This document shows positions 34,847 through 46,434 of a stretch of DNA of 64,000 nt, piece by piece. Numbering within the stretch: position 1 is the first letter of the stretch; each line of letters starts with the position of its first letter. Under the pieces are notes generated by a model, which saw nothing but the letters and a program-made list of their open reading frames with translations, had not been told where the DNA came from and searched no databases. The stretch covers positions 62,001 through 126,000 of the forward strand of contig NW_019028993.1 of the NCBI RefSeq assembly GCF_002105155.1, in the 5' to 3' direction. The translations under genes were made by a program, and so were the position numbers. Source of the DNA: Lobosporangium transversale. Lineage: Eukaryota > Mortierellomycota > Mortierellomycetes > Mortierellales > Mortierellaceae.

Positions 34847-36298
34847 ATTTCAAAAACAGTGGCTCTGCAGTTTCCAGAAGGCTTGTTGATCTTTGCCTGT
34901 ACAATCGCAGATATCTTGGAAAAGTTCTGTCAAGTCGAAACTTTGGTGATGGGAGATGTCACTTATGGGGCGTGCTGCATCGACGACTTTACAGCTGTAG
35001 CTTTGGGATGTGATTTCATGGTTCATTATGGTCACAGCTGCCTTGGTATGCGTTCTTTGTTTTTTTTGTTTTTTTTTTTTTTTTGTCTGAGCAGTTTTTG
35101 TTGAAAAGGATGAACTATAATGGTTCTCAAAAAATGATACTAATGTAAATTGTATATATTCATGGACTCAAAACAAAATTTAACAAAAAAAATACAACAT
35201 TACATTACAGTTCCGGTCGATGTAACCACTATCAAAACACTATACGTTTTTGTTGACATTGGGATTGATGTCCAGCACTTTATCGCTACAGTCCGTAAGA
35301 ACTTTCAACCACAATCGAAATTAGTGCTCGTTGGCGTCATTCAATTTGTGCAGGCGATCCAGGCTGCTCGCCGTGAACTGGAAGTCGATTATATTCTCAA
35401 TGTTCCTCAAGCCAAACCTTTATCTCCAGCCGAGATCTTGGGCTGCACAGCTCCACGGTTACCGGAAGGTGAGGATGCATTGATCTTCCTGGGCGATGGA
35501 CGGTTCCATCTAGAGTCGATCATGATCCATAATCCAGACTTGCCAGCATTCAGATATGATCCCTATGACAAGAAGTTTACACGAGAAAGATATGACCATG
35601 CGGATATGCATTCGTTGAGGAAACACGCGATTGAGACAGCCAAGAAAGCGAAGCGATTTGGATTGATTCTTGGTACTCTTGGCCGACAAGGAAGCACATC
35701 TATTCTTGAAGTAAGGCTTTTGAGGATCTTAGCTGCGCTTGTTGCACAGAATGTAGATCAAATCCTTTCCTACAATTTTATACTTTTGACTGAAGCTAAA
35801 TCCTTTATTCCTTTTTCATTATTACTATCACTATTTTCAATCTTTTTTCTTTTTTGATAGCATATGGAAGCGAAGCTGAAGGAGCGTGGATGCGACTATA
35901 CTATTATTCTTCTATCTGAAATTTTCCCTGGAAAGCTAGCCATGTTTGAGGATATAGAAGCATTTATTCAAATTGCATGCCCTCGTCTGTCGATCGATTG
36001 GGGTTATGCATTCTCAAAGCCACTTTTGACTCCATACGAGGCTTCAGTTGTATTTGAATCCATTCCATGGCAAGAGACATATCCGATGGATTTCTACTCG
36101 AATGATTCATTAGGGCCATGGACTGTCAACCATGGGCGGAATATCAGAAAGAAACCTACAGGAACAGGAGACGTCAAATCACTTAAAGCAAAGAAGACTC
36201 AAGATCATACTGTAGAGGTATTATCAGGACCAATGTCAGGGTCAACATCTGCAATAGTACCGACATCAGTATCTGCGAACGATCCAATAGCATTATAA
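34247..36298 (+). CDS. DPH1: DPH1, diphthamide synthase subunit (3-amino-3-carboxypropyl transferase)
   Basis: Five exons (34247-34448, 34566-34730, 34860-35045, 35211-35710, 35861-36298) give 496 residues in frame. With DPH2 it forms the radical-type Fe-S enzyme that moves the 3-amino-3-carboxypropyl group of S-adenosylmethionine onto eEF2 histidine, the first step of diphthamide synthesis. Hallmarks: [36 protein letters not shown] (first cluster cysteine), [10 protein letters not shown] (second), [10 protein letters not shown] and [11 protein letters not shown] (third). The N-terminal 60 residues are low complexity with a Gln run. The C-terminus after PWTVNHGR is variable. Intron 2 carries a T tract of about 30 nt next to its acceptor. 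Cytosolic. Confidence 0.95.
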
Positions 36299-36661
36299 AA
36301 TATTATTAATAAAAATTGTCAACTGAGCTACAGGAAATGATGGCGTGGCTTAGATACCATGCCACACGTTATTCGAATATTTTTTACGCGTCATTTTCTC
36401 TTTTTAACTTTCTTCCTTTCTTTCTTTAACCTTATTTTACTGGCAGACCATAGCTGACACCATATTACTTTAAGGTAATCAACTTCTGTAACCACTTGAT
36501 AGGCCAGTGCATCCTAACAAAGAAAGATAAAGCCTTTTAAACCGTATAACCAGAACAAAGATAGGCTTCTAAGGTAAAAAAAAAAAAAAAAAAAAAAAAA
36601 TTTGGTGGCAATTTTTTTTTTTTTTTTTTGCATTGACTCGAAACCTTTGACAAACTAATGA
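36299..36661. other. intergenic, no gene
   Basis: DPH1 3' UTR and promoter of the next gene. An A tract (about 36574-36600) is followed closely by a T tract (about 36612-36629). Confidence 0.5.
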
Positions 36662-38437
36662 ATGATCTTTTTACTAATCATAGCAGACATGACTGAGCCC
36701 CGTCACATTTTGCTTCGATGTGGGCAAAGCACATTAATCTTTCAAAGAATGTATGAACATTATGATTGTCTTTGTCTTATCCAGTTTGAGTGTCATGGAG
36801 AATTCATAAGGCACTTGTGGGCATGTCTCGAAATCGCTCAACTAGGAAGGATCATCAACATTTATCTTGATTTTGATGGCGCTGTCGATAATCATATTGG
36901 TGATTGTGTTGATATAAGCGAACCAGAAAGCCCCTACTCAAGTAGTGCAGACTATTCCACTGATTCATTAGCCAGTCAAGATCTGTCAAATCCAATACAG
37001 ATCAATATCCCACTGGAGAATGCACAGGCTGCAGTAGCGAGATCTGGCCAAAGCATGCAACGACCACTTCTGCCAAATGCTCTGGAGGCAAATCTAAACA
37101 ACGATATAAGAATATGTTCGGTCGCCATGCAGGGATTGGATATGAATACAAGTGGCAATGTGTCCTTGTCAAGAATCACTCATTACCATCAAAGAATCCA
37201 GTGTCAATCTCAATCTCAGTCTCAGTCTCAGCCTCAGTTTCCGTTTCAGTCTCGGAGCGAAATACTGGAAGCATCATCATACGCGGAAAAGTTTATTCGC
37301 TTCTTGGAAGAAGAATTTCCTCAACATCTCGATGGAGTCATGGCCAACCCACTATTCTCTCGTGAGGCCCAGGAAAAGTATACAAAGATCACGGATCAAA
37401 TCGCTAGTGTTTTAAATCAAAAATGGGATGCCAGGGGCTTGATCCAGTATTTTTCTCTTAGGGCTTTTGAGGGGATGATGATTGTGAACGAACATCATTG
37501 TGCGTGCATTCAGACCGTGGAGTTTTACCACAGGAATCCGGAACTCGATAAGCATCATGACAAATTCGAAAACACCGGATTCACTTTTCCAACCAGAAAG
37601 TAAAGAACATTAGCAATGGGGAGGATCTATAAGGACGAGTTTTTTTTTTTTTTTTTTTTTTTTTGTATAGTTCTCTATTTACTTATTTATTTATTTATTT
37701 ATTTATTTTAATATACCTCGATCGATCTATTTAGTTCGAGTGTTGGAGTAGGGATCCTTCGTATTAGAGGCCGTTCCAACCTGATTGTAAGTACACGGAT
37801 ATTTAACGCTCTAGTCACATCCTACCTCCACACCAACATACCAGGCATAAAAATAGGCCCAATCGCTCCCAGCGAAGCAGATTACATGTACAAGGACTCT
37901 CAAATATTTATTCGGAAGGAGGCTTTGGACGACTTGAGTCAAGGTATAGTTACAGGAAGGCTCCCGGAGAGAGTCAATCAAGATCGTAGCGTTTGCCAAC
38001 TGCGTCAGGTTCGATCTCGATTCCATGAGCTTTCAACGTATTGGCCACTACGCTCGTGGGGAGCCCTCTTGGATCAACACTTGCTGCCGGTGACTATCTG
38101 GACATTATATCTGTTTCCTCAGCGACGATCTGGTTCAGCGCTCCTTGTTGCATCTGAGCTATTTGCCTCTATAGCCCGAGAGGTTTGGGGCAAAGGGCCG
38201 GATGCTACTCTTACGATGGAATACGTTAGATCCCAGGTCAGTAAGGTGACATTCAGGGACAGGCCAGGTGAGATTTGTCGAGGTTTGCAAAATGTCCTTG
38301 GGCTTTTTGAAGGTCATGACCAGATGAAGATTATCGGGAATAAGGAACTCAATGAGCGCTTACAAGAGATTGCCAAAGCAATGGGTAGTGCTCTGGTTCG
38401 ACGAAACGAAAACATTCCAAAGATGATCATGATATAG
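36662..38437 (+). CDS. unrecognised two-exon protein
   Basis: Exon 1 (36662-37599) and exon 2 (37735-38437) splice in frame (donor GTAAAG, acceptor TTTAG) to 546 residues. The 50 codons between the acceptor and the next ATG are open and read ILRIRGRSNLIVSTRIFNAL, which looks coding, so I treat this as one gene rather than two. There is no domain I recognise. Exon 1 has an N-terminal folded-looking part, an acidic/Ser linker, a (QS)n run from a CAGTCT repeat, and a helical segment with YAEKFIRFLEEEFP. Exon 2 is mostly hydrophobic-helical (WGALLDQHLLPVTIWTLYLF), possibly one membrane-associated helix. The intron contains a T tract and an (ATTT)n run. The start could instead be the second ATG at 36689. 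Confidence 0.6.
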
Positions 38438-38783
38438 GAGTATTATCGTATCTTTTTTTTTTTTTTTTTCTTCAACCCGTTATTTGCGTTATTCCCCAAG
38501 CAACAGCAACTTTAGTCTGTTTAACATACATACTGTATAGCTTTTTGCTTATTTGTACAGCTTTCTAGCTTTCTATTCTTTCTAATTGCACATTGTATAC
38601 TTCATATCACTATAATAAAGGGAAGTCAAATCCTTAACAAGTGCAAAGTGGCTTGGACATTTGGGCAAAGGAGAAAAAATGTATCACGTGCGACAATGGG
38701 AAGAGGAAAAACGTCCATGTAGTCCAACTCTTTTCTACACCTTCGCCCTTCTCACGAATTTACACTAAAAAAAAAAAAGCGCC

Positions 38784-39057
38784 ATGGCGAATAAAGGTGC
38801 ATATGCCGCTATTGAAATCGACGATGACGGGGTATGTTTCCTCGTGTCATTTCATTGTCTCTCTCCTTATCCTTCATGCAAGCCAGACAGGGAAACAAAA
38901 AAGAAAAACGAAAAAAGAAAAAAAGGAATACAACAACACGACATCAACACCCAATAATGCAATTACTAGCGATTTGCACTTTTTTAAAAGACCCAGATAT
39001 CAATAAGTTTACAACCAATGAAGACGTTCTGACTTGAGTCAAGAAAGAAGCACTCGG

Positions 39058-39092
<35 letters not shown>

Positions 39093-39745
39093 GTTAACTT
39101 GTACAGTTATTGCGCCTAGGAGCAGCAATTAAATCAAAAAAAAAAAAATGCCAAGCCAAATTCAAACCTAACCTTTATCTTTATTTTTTTTTTTCCTTCA
39201 TCTTTTGCCTTGATTAATATATGTTTATCCTTTATCGTAGCTTGAATTCCAGAGTACGTTCATTACTATTACTACAAATTCAAGTGTTTGTTTGTTTGTT
39301 TTTTTTTTTTTTTCTTGTTTGCAAGTGGATATGTATTTACACGCGACAACCATCGAGATACATATGTCAACCCTTACGGAACTAAAAAGACTTTATAACC
39401 TAAAGCAACAGCGTCAATTAGGGCGGGATAAAGCTATAAAAATCAATTCTGGAGAAACAAGCAATCGGTACATTCTAACCGCACGGAGCATAGAAAAAAA
39501 AAAAAAAAAAAAAAAAAGACAATGGGGAGGGGGGGGGCGTAAAAAACTATGAATAGGATTCATTCAAGTTTTTGATGAGACAGAATATGATAGTACAGGA
39601 AAAGACAGGACAGGACAGGACAGGTTAGGGTAGGGCAGAACAGGATTACTGAGAATGCATAAATATTCAGGAATCAGGGAAACAATAGAGAAAGTGTTTT
39701 AAACTTGAGTATTTTCATTTATTCATTCATTAACATTTTGTTATA

Positions 39746-39780
<35 letters not shown>

Positions 39781-40428
39781 ATTGGTTGTTGTTGTTGCTG
39801 TTGTAGGCTTTGCTTCTTCTTCTTCACCAGGAACCTCTGGAAATATCACACCATCCAACAACACACCGCAGTCCAGACCAGCAGGTAGCTTATATATATT
39901 CTTTAAACTAAGACACTCTGAGATACTACGATATCTATAATGCATTCTCATTTCCTGATTATTATTATTATTATTATTATTATTTTATCGTTTTTATTTT
40001 ATTGCTAAACATTATTATTCTCTCAAAAGGATTCAATACTGGAGGAGCCTTTGATCCTCACCGGTCAATCCAAGATCAAACTGTGAGCAAACCTATTTGG
40101 TCAGTAGAATACTATGCCAAGTTCTTTGATGTCGACACTACTCAGGTAAACACCATTGGAGATTCACGTTTAGAAGAAGAGGAAGAATAAGAAAAAAAAA
40201 AAAAAAAAAAAAAACTACGATATGGAAAATCAACCTACAACCAGCTCATTTGTTCTAATTCAACTGACATTTCTTTTTTCTTTTTTTTTTTTTTTTTTTA
40301 TGAAGGTGATGGAAAGATGTATGGCGAGTATTATTCCCAAAGAAAACTTTTTGGATATTATGGCCGGAAATCCTGATTTGTATGGTATGTTCATTATTAA
40401 TATGGCCACTTTTATTTATTTATTTATT

Positions 40429-40468
<40 letters not shown>

Positions 40469-41044
40469 CTTCCAATTCTTCCAACTGACATTTCTCTCTT
40501 TTTTTTTTTTTGCCCTATATTTCCATCTATCTCCGACTCATTTTACAAAGGCCCCTTCTGGATTCCAACAACAGTGATTTTTGTTCTCTTTGTAACATCA
40601 TCGATCGTGAACTCTATCAATGCTTACTTGTCCTCTACACCTTACACCTACGATATCCGTCAGTTGACCTTCGCATTCGGCACGGTCTATTCTTATGCGT
40701 TCGCTGTCCCTGCTATGATTTGGGGTGCAACAAAGTATTTTGGTTGTCAACCTGATTTGCTCGAGATGTTGGCTCTTTATGGTTATGGTCTCACAGTCTG
40801 GATCCCAGTAGCGGTCCTCTGTATCCTGCCCTGGAATTTATTCCGCTGGGCTTTGGTCCTAGCAGGTGCCGCTGCCTCTGGGACCTTTCTCGTCCGGAAT
40901 ATGTATCCGGTCCTCTCTAGAGCAGAGGCACAGACCAGTAAGGTCATCTTGATCCTCGTCGTCTTCCTGCATGGCATCTTGGCATTGATCCTCAAATACA
41001 GGTTCTTTGCCTACAATGTTGTCGTCACCGAACCAGGGAAATAA
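38784..41044 (+). CDS. Yip1-domain Golgi membrane protein (YIPF1/YIPF2-like)
   Basis: Six exons (38784-38831, 39241-39253, 39807-39894 truncated to 39884, 40030-40145, 40306-40384, 40551-41044) give 275 residues; exon 3 runs 39807-39884. Exon 2 is a 13-nt microexon coding LEFQ, needed to keep frame and giving the junction DDDG-LEFQ-SF. A short Ser/Pro-rich cytosolic N-terminus is followed by the family block IWSVEYYAKFFDVDTTQV, NPDLYGPFWIPTTVIF, and then five predicted membrane helices including AVPAMIWGATKYFG and YGYGLTVWIPVAVLCILP. YIPF1/2 proteins sit in Golgi membranes and interact with Rab/Ypt GTPases in vesicle traffic. The ATG is in good context (GCCATGG). Convergent with the F-box gene. 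Confidence 0.9.
39746..39806 (+). repeat. (TGTTGC)n repeat abutting a splice acceptor
   Basis: Hexanucleotide-type GTT/GCT repeat that runs to the TAG acceptor of exon 3 of the YIPF-like gene, in place of a normal pyrimidine tract. Confidence 0.8.
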
Positions 41045-41139
41045 AAACCATTAATCGTAATAATAATAAAAAAGAAAGAACTGAACAGATGTCTGAAACA
41101 AGATTTAATCCCAACTTTCGCCGCATTTGATGCTTGTGA

Positions 41140-41167
41140 TAAATAAATAAATAAATAAATAAAAAAA

Positions 41168-41206
<39 letters not shown>

Positions 41207-41217
41207 AAAAAAAAAAA
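41140..41217. repeat. (AAAT)n microsatellite
   Basis: About 17 tetranucleotide units with small interruptions in the 335-bp convergent gap between the YIPF-like and F-box genes. Confidence 0.9.
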
Positions 41218-41378
41218 TTATTTAATTATTTTTATTTCTCGCGAAAGGATAAATATACAAGGGGATGGAGTACAAATTGTCTTTGACAGAGACAAAGGGG
41301 AATTTCTTTTTGGTTGCAATGACTAGGCGGAAAGGTAAAGAAACATACTACCCAAAGCTTTACTGCAAGTTTTAGTGT

Positions 41379-44300
41379 TTATGCAATGACCTCTATGGCA
41401 GCTGTGGAAACTAAAGAGTCTTCTTCAATGCCAGGCATTGTATTAATTACTTGTTGACTTTGTTGGCTCGACTGTTGGTTTTGCTCAATCGATTCTCCTT
41501 CCACGCCAAACGTAGTGGGGGTGGAGAGCCTCTGTGAACCTGAATTTGGAGCAGCAGCACAAGCTCCTGATGGTTCGACAATCGTATTAGCCCTCTGCCT
41601 TGCAGCTGGCAGCTCTGGGCCGCGCTCCATTGCCAGACGAGTCATCATCATATCGTGTTCATTTTCAACCCAGATACGGGTCTTTTTCCGTCCACGCTGT
41701 ACAAAGTTTGCTTGTCGCTCGATCGATAGCGCTTTAATTTTGCTCATCGTTGAAACCGACAGTAATGAACAGTATTCCACATTCACCTGTTCTAGGCGAG
41801 AGTCCCTTGTCCACACAAACGAAGAGTCGTCCTTTTCATCCGATTCAGATACTACTTCAGATTGTGGGGTGGACATAGGCATTTCTTCTGTTTCCTTTGA
41901 TGACGATATGGATGATGGGGCTTCTGTGCAGGCTGTTGTCATGGTGGTGGCTGATTCGGTCTTGCAGTTGTCGGCTGCCATACTGTCTTGACGAATGATC
42001 TCATTCGACACCATTTCGGCTCTATTACTTGCGTTTAGCTCGGTGGATGTTGAGCCACAAGCCTGTTGGATAGATGAACTCGTAGGCACAGCCAATGAAC
42101 AGACTCCCTGACTTTCGGCTTGTTTCGATGGGATAGGCAGAGCCGGTAGTAAAGGAATGCATAGGAATGGCCGCTGGTTTCCAGCCTCGGCTGTCGTTAG
42201 TAAAACTTGGCCATTTTGTTGGGCTTTGGCTGCATTTTCAGAATAAGATGGTGACGCTGACGATGACAATGACGCTGACGATGACGATGATGCTGATGAT
42301 GACGCCGATGATGATGATGACGATGACGATAACGACGATCCTGACGATGACGATGATCCTGACGATGGTGCTGACGACGCTGTTAACGAAGTTGGGCCGT
42401 AAGATGAATATAAAGGCACAATAGACGCGAACACAGCTGCTCCGTGGTGAGGGCTCTCACTGCCCTTATCAATATAAACGCCCTTGCCCTTGGCTTCTTT
42501 GGACAAGATTCTCTGTTCATCAGTGTCTTCCCCATGGCCTGTATCCGTCATCATTGTTTCGCCACATTCCCTTTCTTTGTCTTCAGCATTATGCTCTAAC
42601 TGCTCGCTATCAATCTCATCGTCACGGTCAAAGGATTTGAAGGTAATATTGCGATGATATCTTTGTAAATCTAGACGCATGTCAAGATCCATACTAGTAT
42701 CTTCGTCAATATTCATCGAAAGATCTGTTTCAATCACTTCATCAAGATCAAGGTTCATAATCGTCCTTAGAGCCATAGCGCCGGTATGATAGTGGACAAG
42801 ACCATGCTGCGACTGTTTCTTCGTGTATCCACCATTTGTAGAATAAGCGGGCATAACATCTTGTTGATCACTATCCATATTGGTGTCCATATATTCACCA
42901 TCATCTTCTTCACTTTCATCCTTCAGCCGCATTTCCATGCCACGTTTTCTGGATAAATCGGGCCTTTCCTCATCTGGGCTATCGGCTGTACTTTCCATCA
43001 TTTCCTGCTCAATTGAGGTTAGTTCATCTTTACTCTCAGCCAAATCTCCAACTTGCTCAGGTGTCAATTCCGTGATCGATGCAGTACTTGAATAGGTCGC
43101 AGCCGGGGTCTGTAGTTGGGTTGGAGAAAGCATATTTGAGGGCACTTGAGCTGAAAGTGTGTCCTCTGGAAGTGGGGCCGTGGAAACGATAGACTCTCTC
43201 TTGACTTCGCCCAAGCATTTGCAAATGATATCCGCTGTACTTTCTCCAATGTCTGTGTAACTAACATTAAGGTACCGCAACATGCCGCACTCACGCAAGA
43301 CATTTTCCAATGCTTTTTCTGAAAACTGCCAATGATTGATGTCCAAGAGCTCGACGTTCTGACAGTTGAGAGCAATCTGCTCGAGAATATCGTTGGCTAG
43401 ATCGCCATGCACATCATGACAGCCAAGGGTGAGCACACGCAAATTTGAAGCGCAAGGACGACTCAACATCATACTCACATCCTTGGCCTCTGATTCTAGA
43501 ATGTCTAGGCGGAAGCAATTGAGGCCCGAGCCATGCTCTCCAATGGCCAGGCATGTCTCCTGGTTTAGAGTATCCTCCATTCCTAACAAGATCAAAGCTT
43601 TAAGGACGCCCTTGGCTGCTGCAGGCGTGGACATGCCCTTCATGATGCTCATTAAAGAGTCTGTTTCGATATCCGAATTGGAAAAGTCCAAGTGCTCCAA
43701 TGTCAATTTGCAACCTTCTATCAGCTTGATCACCTCCTCACGGAAGAGGTGTATGCCTCCTGGGGCTGAAAACTTTTTGAGCTTTGTACAAGCCTTGCCC
43801 AGAGAGGCTAGGTCGCAGTTTTGGAAATCATGCGACTTGAGGACCAGTGTTTCTAAAGTTGGTCCATGAGTGGATGCTAACACATTGATGGTCCTGACCA
43901 GTTCATGTCCTTGACTAATCTCCCGATGGTTCTCCACATGCACCAACCTCAGCTCCTGTTGAGCAGCTACAAGTAAGGCCAGTGCTTGATCTGTTACTGA
44001 GTAGGAGTGGGGATAGTGCTGCCAATGTGTTGCGACTTTTAGGAACTCGATCTTGCGGCAGTTCATAGATAAGGAGATAATCAAAGAGTCTGAGACAATT
44101 GCATAACGCAGATCCAGATATACTAGACTATGTGTTTGTTCCATAGTCAGCGGCCAGGCAGCAAGGATAGGCCGCGAGGAAGAGAGTGCTGAAGATGAGG
44201 CGGATGTGGCTCGAGGATGTAGATGAGTAAATTCCGACATGTACGGTTGCTGGAAATTGTACATTGGCTGTGCCACGGTTGTGGTTGTGAATGCTGACAA

Positions 44301-45464
44301 TGAGGGCGATGTTACTATTGGGATAGTCTGAAATAAATGTGACGTAGCAACATCAAGAACTCCTATTGTCTCATCAACATGCTCAACAGCCGCTGTCATT
44401 TGAGTGTTCTCACCAACTGCCGATGCTGTGGCTTCATTAACCTCGTCAATAACGGCCGCTTGTGCACTTGAGGAGCTTGATGTGGACAAGCTAACAGTAG
44501 AAACAAGAGTGATAGGCGATGGAGGTGTATATGATGGAGCGAGTTCGCTCATCTGCATAGGATTGTTTGAATGTATTACAGTACTCTGTACCGTATGGTC
44601 ATTACCATCCAATGATAAGGGTGAGGACTCTGTAGTGGATATGCTGTCCGTTACAGAGTGGACGAGAGGCATAGCTGTGGCGATTGGCTGGACTGGAAGA
44701 AGTGGTGGTGTGGCTAACAAGCTCACGTTCAACCCAACCATATACTCATCATCTGTAGCTTGTTGCATCATGTTAGCCCAATCATCACTGTCTGTACTAG
44801 CTGTGTTGGCGGTATTAATTGTATTGGCTGGCTCTGTATCTGTAATAGATCCTTCCACAGCTGTGTTATCTGCTGTCAGCACAGTGGTCGCGTTAGCACC
44901 ATCGCCCGTGTCCTCTTCAACAAAGTTGTTTATAACGGTGGTCATATGTGCGAATAGGCAACGGGGCAATCCAGGTGCATGGCAATGGACAAAGTCACTC
45001 AGATAAGGCCGATTGGCAAGCAAACAGCGGATCAAAAAGTCTTTTGGTGCTTCATTCCTGGTCCATCGAAAGCCCGTCAAAGCCTGGATATCCACCTCAC
45101 GCAGGTCAAACGTATCATGAACCCACTTGAGATTGACGCTCCTTGCGAAACTAGGGTAGGGAAAAGTCGTCCTTGAAGGGTCCAAACATGCATGGAAGAG
45201 TGTTCTGAGCAAGAGTATAGAGCCAAGCTTATCCATGACACGACCTTCAGTATCAAATTGATAGCTAAAGAGATAGGACCATGGGTGGCGATAGAGCTCT
45301 TGAAGAGCAGGTCGTGACCATTGACGCGTGGTGAGAGCACAATTTAGCAGGTCCTGTGGCTGTTGGCTGAGGTGCATAAAGATCTGGATCATCATATCCA
45401 TGGGTAGGAGCTGATGATTGTTATGACCATGCTGATAATAGCCAAAGACTGACGAGGCTGTCAT
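41379..45464 (-). CDS. giant F-box/leucine-rich-repeat protein
   Basis: 1361 residues in one exon from the ATG at 45464. The same frame stays open 90 codons further upstream, but that part is compositionally different and not F-box-like. The N-terminus is an F-box (LLPMDMMIQIFMHLSQQPQDLLNCALTTRQW), the usual adaptor to SCF ubiquitin ligase through Skp1. A Ser/Thr-rich linker follows. LRRs occupy the middle (about residues 450-770; repeats such as LVYLDLRYAIVSDSLIISLS, LEHLDFSNSDIETDS and LRYLNVSYTDIGEST), with one more near the end (LEQVNVEYCSLLSVS). The LRR half is broken by long disordered insertions, including a Ser-rich run encoded by a GATGAC-type repeat at about 42240-42380. Large F-box/LRR proteins are abundant in Mortierella-type fungi. 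Substrate unknown. Confidence 0.86.
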   Translation of the reverse strand: MTASSVFGYYQHGHNNHQLLPMDMMIQIFMHLSQQPQDLLNCALTTRQWSRPALQELYRHPWSYLFSYQFDTEGRVMDKLGSILLLRTLFHACLDPSRTTFPYPSFARSVNLKWVHDTFDLREVDIQALTGFRWTRNEAPKDFLIRCLLANRPYLSDFVHCHAPGLPRCLFAHMTTVINNFVEEDTGDGANATTVLTADNTAVEGSITDTEPANTINTANTASTDSDDWANMMQQATDDEYMVGLNVSLLATPPLLPVQPIATAMPLVHSVTDSISTTESSPLSLDGNDHTVQSTVIHSNNPMQMSELAPSYTPPSPITLVSTVSLSTSSSSSAQAAVIDEVNEATASAVGENTQMTAAVEHVDETIGVLDVATSHLFQTIPIVTSPSLSAFTTTTVAQPMYNFQQPYMSEFTHLHPRATSASSSALSSSRPILAAWPLTMEQTHSLVYLDLRYAIVSDSLIISLSMNCRKIEFLKVATHWQHYPHSYSVTDQALALLVAAQQELRLVHVENHREISQGHELVRTINVLASTHGPTLETLVLKSHDFQNCDLASLGKACTKLKKFSAPGGIHLFREEVIKLIEGCKLTLEHLDFSNSDIETDSLMSIMKGMSTPAAAKGVLKALILLGMEDTLNQETCLAIGEHGSGLNCFRLDILESEAKDVSMMLSRPCASNLRVLTLGCHDVHGDLANDILEQIALNCQNVELLDINHWQFSEKALENVLRECGMLRYLNVSYTDIGESTADIICKCLGEVKRESIVSTAPLPEDTLSAQVPSNMLSPTQLQTPAATYSSTASITELTPEQVGDLAESKDELTSIEQEMMESTADSPDEERPDLSRKRGMEMRLKDESEEDDGEYMDTNMDSDQQDVMPAYSTNGGYTKKQSQHGLVHYHTGAMALRTIMNLDLDEVIETDLSMNIDEDTSMDLDMRLDLQRYHRNITFKSFDRDDEIDSEQLEHNAEDKERECGETMMTDTGHGEDTDEQRILSKEAKGKGVYIDKGSESPHHGAAVFASIVPLYSSYGPTSLTASSAPSSGSSSSSGSSLSSSSSSSSASSSASSSSSASLSSSASPSYSENAAKAQQNGQVLLTTAEAGNQRPFLCIPLLPALPIPSKQAESQGVCSLAVPTSSSIQQACGSTSTELNASNRAEMVSNEIIRQDSMAADNCKTESATTMTTACTEAPSSISSSKETEEMPMSTPQSEVVSESDEKDDSSFVWTRDSRLEQVNVEYCSLLSVSTMSKIKALSIERQANFVQRGRKKTRIWVENEHDMMMTRLAMERGPELPAARQRANTIVEPSGACAAAPNSGSQRLSTPTTFGVEGESIEQNQQSSQQSQQVINTMPGIEEDSLVSTAAIEVIA

Positions 45465-46401
45465 GATGCAAAGCGACCTGCACTTTTTTTTCCTTCTTTT
45501 TATTCCTAGAAATGCACGGAAAGTGTCCAAAGCCAGCGAACAGATTAAGGAGAGGATGAATGAGTATTTACTTGCTACCTCTTTGAGCTGGGAACTGTAG
45601 GGCATAAAGGAAGGAGTATTGCTGTTGATTGTTTGAATATTAAGCTGGCTGAAGACTGAAGACCAAGTAGTCATTGTGATATTACATGGAGTGAAAGAAG
45701 CGTAGTCACGGAGAAGGACGACGAGAATAAGCAAAGACCATACTCGATCCGCGCGTCTAGTTCAGCATTCACTGATCAGTCTTTCGAAACAAAGGAAGGA
45801 GGGAAGGGTATCAATGATATAATGAATGAGGTGTGCAAGGATGTCAAGTTGACGTTGTTACTGTTGAGTTTAAGCAAATAAGAAGACGCCATGGTATCCT
45901 CAAATCATCTCATCGCCAGCTTCCATAGCCCAACTTGCTCATAACCTCGTAGCCACAGCCATTGTCTTTGTTTTATCCTCTCGGGTACACGACTCTTAAC
46001 GTGTACAAACGAATGTATACATTCATGCAACACACAACGGATTGGGACTGATAACCCATCCATGCAATCATACAATTCCACATGAACACTAAACCAATCA
46101 AAGCAACAACGAGTCTCTTGGAGCTTAAAACGCATCCCAAGAAAATTAAAAAAGTCAGATGTCCAAACTTTTTTCTTCAGAAGCACAAGCCCTTTTTTTT
46201 TTTTTTTTTTTTTTTCATTTGTATTTGCACTCGTAACTATGAGATATGACTTTATGACTCTCCAAGTGAGGATTCATTTTAAGTGACTGAAGAAAGAAAA
46301 GAAGAAAAAAATACAACACCCAAACCAGAAAAGACACAAATAGCAATTTCATTGTCAGTTGTGGTCTGTTTAGCTAGTGCATCGATAGGACAGAGCACTG
46401 A

Positions 46402-46434
<33 letters not shown>

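Noticed and set aside
37886-38437. separate gene starting at ATG 37886
   Set aside because: Fifty open codons upstream look coding and splice in phase to the preceding ORF.
45465-45734. 90-codon upstream extension of the F-box protein
   Set aside because: Not F-box-like and followed by a Lys-run. The ATG at 45464 sits just before the F-box. Kept as an alternative only.
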